DNA of 13,620 nucleotides from RGIG5472 sp051867635 (GTDB lineage Bacteria; Bacillota; Clostridia; Oscillospirales; Oscillospiraceae). The position numbers and the translations under genes are program-made. The stretch lies in assembly GCA_051867635.1 (NCBI GenBank), contig JBJDYT010000073.1:1-13620 (forward strand). The letters run 5' to 3'. Below are positions 12,668 through 13,620 of this stretch, piece after piece. The notes under the pieces were generated by a model that did no database searches, was not told the DNA's origin, and saw nothing but the letters and a program-made list of their open reading frames with translations. Numbering within the stretch: the first letter of the stretch is position 1; each line of letters starts with the position of its first letter.

Positions 12668-13620
12668 TTACTTTACGATGAGGTTCACCAGCTTGTTCTT
12701 CACGAGGATGGTCTTGACGATCTGCTTGCCCTCCAGGGCCCGGGCCACCTTCTCCACTTCCTTTGCCGCGGCCACCACGGTGGCCTCGTCGCTGTCCATG
12801 GGAACGGTGATAGTGCCGCGGAGCTTGCCCAGGACCTGCACGGCCATCTCCACGGTGGCGTCCACCGTCTTGCTCTCGTCATACTCCGGCCAGGGCTGCT
12901 GGCAGGCCATGGTCCCCGTCTCGGCGGCAAAGCCCATCATCTCCCACAGCTCCTCGCAGATATGGGGCGCAAAGGGGCTGAGCATCAGCACCAGGGCCTT
13001 CATGTCGCCCCGGCTGGCGCCGTTGGCGTAGAAGTCGTTGACCAGGGCCATGAGCGTGGCGATGGCGGTGTTGAACTTCATGGCCTCGATATCCTCGCTG
13101 ACCTTGCGGATGGCCTTGTGGATGGCGGATTCGTTGGCCTTGGAGTACTCCTCGCCGCTGTGCTCCATCTCGCTGAGGTTCCACACGCGGTCAAGGAAGC
13201 GCTTGCAGCCCTTCACCGCGTTGGCGGACCAGGCGGCGGCCTTCTCGAAGTCGCCGATGAACATGATATAGGTGCGCATGGTGTCCGCGCCGAACTGGTC
13301 GATGATGTCGTTGGGGTTGATGACGTTGCCGCGGGACTTCGACATCTTCTCGCCGCCCTCGCCCAGGATCATGCCGTGGCTGGTACGCTTCTGATAAGGC
13401 TCCTTGGTGGGGACCACGCCGATGTCGTAGAGGAACTTATGCCAGAAGCGGCTGTAGAGCAGGTGCAGCGTGGTGTGCTCCATGCCGCCGTTGTACCAGT
13501 CCACGGGAGACCAGTACTCCAGGGCCTCCTTGCTGGCCAGGGCCTTGTCGTTGTGGGGGTCCATATAGCGCAGGAAGTACCAGCTGGAGCCGGCCCACTG
13601 GGGCATGGTGTCCGTCTCGC
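12668..13620 (-). CDS. leuS: Leucyl-tRNA synthetase, C-terminal part (5' end outside window)
   Basis: The last 316 codons of leuS; the frame is open through the right edge, where ETDTMPQWAGSSWYFLRY begins, a hallmark of bacterial LeuRS. The enzyme charges tRNA(Leu) with leucine in the cytoplasm. Visible parts in order are the end of the class I catalytic core with GGMEHTTLHLLYSRFWHKFL, the KMSKS signature (KMSKSRGN, plus-strand 13334-13348), the anticodon-binding helical domain (about 12750-13200, containing LMLSPFAPHICEELWE), and the C-terminal domain ending KTILVKNKLVNLIVK. Everything upstream, including the HIGH motif, the editing domain and any T-box leader, lies outside the window. The stop at 12668 is followed by two hairpins. 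Identification is firm. Confidence 0.97.
   Translation of the reverse strand, partial: ETDTMPQWAGSSWYFLRYMDPHNDKALASKEALEYWSPVDWYNGGMEHTTLHLLYSRFWHKFLYDIGVVPTKEPYQKRTSHGMILGEGGEKMSKSRGNVINPNDIIDQFGADTMRTYIMFIGDFEKAAAWSANAVKGCKRFLDRVWNLSEMEHSGEEYSKANESAIHKAIRKVSEDIEAMKFNTAIATLMALVNDFYANGASRGDMKALVLMLSPFAPHICEELWEMMGFAAETGTMACQQPWPEYDESKTVDATVEMAVQVLGKLRGTITVPMDSDEATVVAAAKEVEKVARALEGKQIVKTILVKNKLVNLIVK

Overview
The window reads as ordinary chromosome from a G+C-rich, low-motility-gene Firmicute, most likely a gut Clostridia of the Oscillospiraceae type (Flavonifractor/Oscillibacter/Lawsonibacter-like). This rests on strong AGGAGG-type ribosome sites, sigma-A promoters with 17-18 bp spacers, the Firmicute YqeG phosphatase, a CD1247-type zinc-ribbon protein beside efp, and a DHHW/MBOAT pair. 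The genus is an inference. Most genes are G+C-rich; two stand out as AT-richer (3279-4130 and 11778-12512) and are probable accessory genes.

Left part (1-5039). A leftward promoter at 18-46 serves a gene outside the window. A rightward two-gene operon (MBOAT acyltransferase, then a DHHW/AlgJ-like protein) probably O-acetylates an extracellular polymer and ends in a clear terminator. An AT-richer seven-helix membrane protein of unknown function lies on the minus strand. Its promoter is arranged back to back with that of a YjjG-type HAD nucleotidase.

Middle part (5040-7830). An ECF-like sigma factor overlaps by 4 bp a membrane-anchored protein that is probably its anti-sigma factor. A 430 bp gap follows that contains a good promoter and what looks like the decayed remains of a small secreted protein. 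Next is a small four-helix membrane protein.

Translation-related part (7837-10243, minus strand). The order of transcription is yqeG (HAD phosphatase), efp (elongation factor P), a CD1247-like acidic zinc-ribbon protein, then a YbaK/ProX-type aminoacyl-tRNA deacylase. efp has its own strong promoter, and terminators separate the later units.

Right part (10327-13620). A possible TIM-barrel/GH18-like protein of unknown role converges on rpsU (ribosomal protein bS21). Between them, 11090-11317 holds the most unusual structure of the window. A 26 bp perfect terminator hairpin is present twice, flanking a 172 bp segment packed with hairpins whose ends form imperfect inverted repeats. This looks like a small non-coding element that inserted into, and duplicated, one bidirectional terminator. 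Beyond rpsU lie an AT-rich gene resembling DUF6994 and the 3' part of leuS, which runs off the right edge.

I see no CRISPR array, tRNA, rRNA, intact transposase, phage gene or recognisable defence system. The region is mostly housekeeping, and the novelty lies in the hairpin element, the decayed ORF and several uncharacterised genes.
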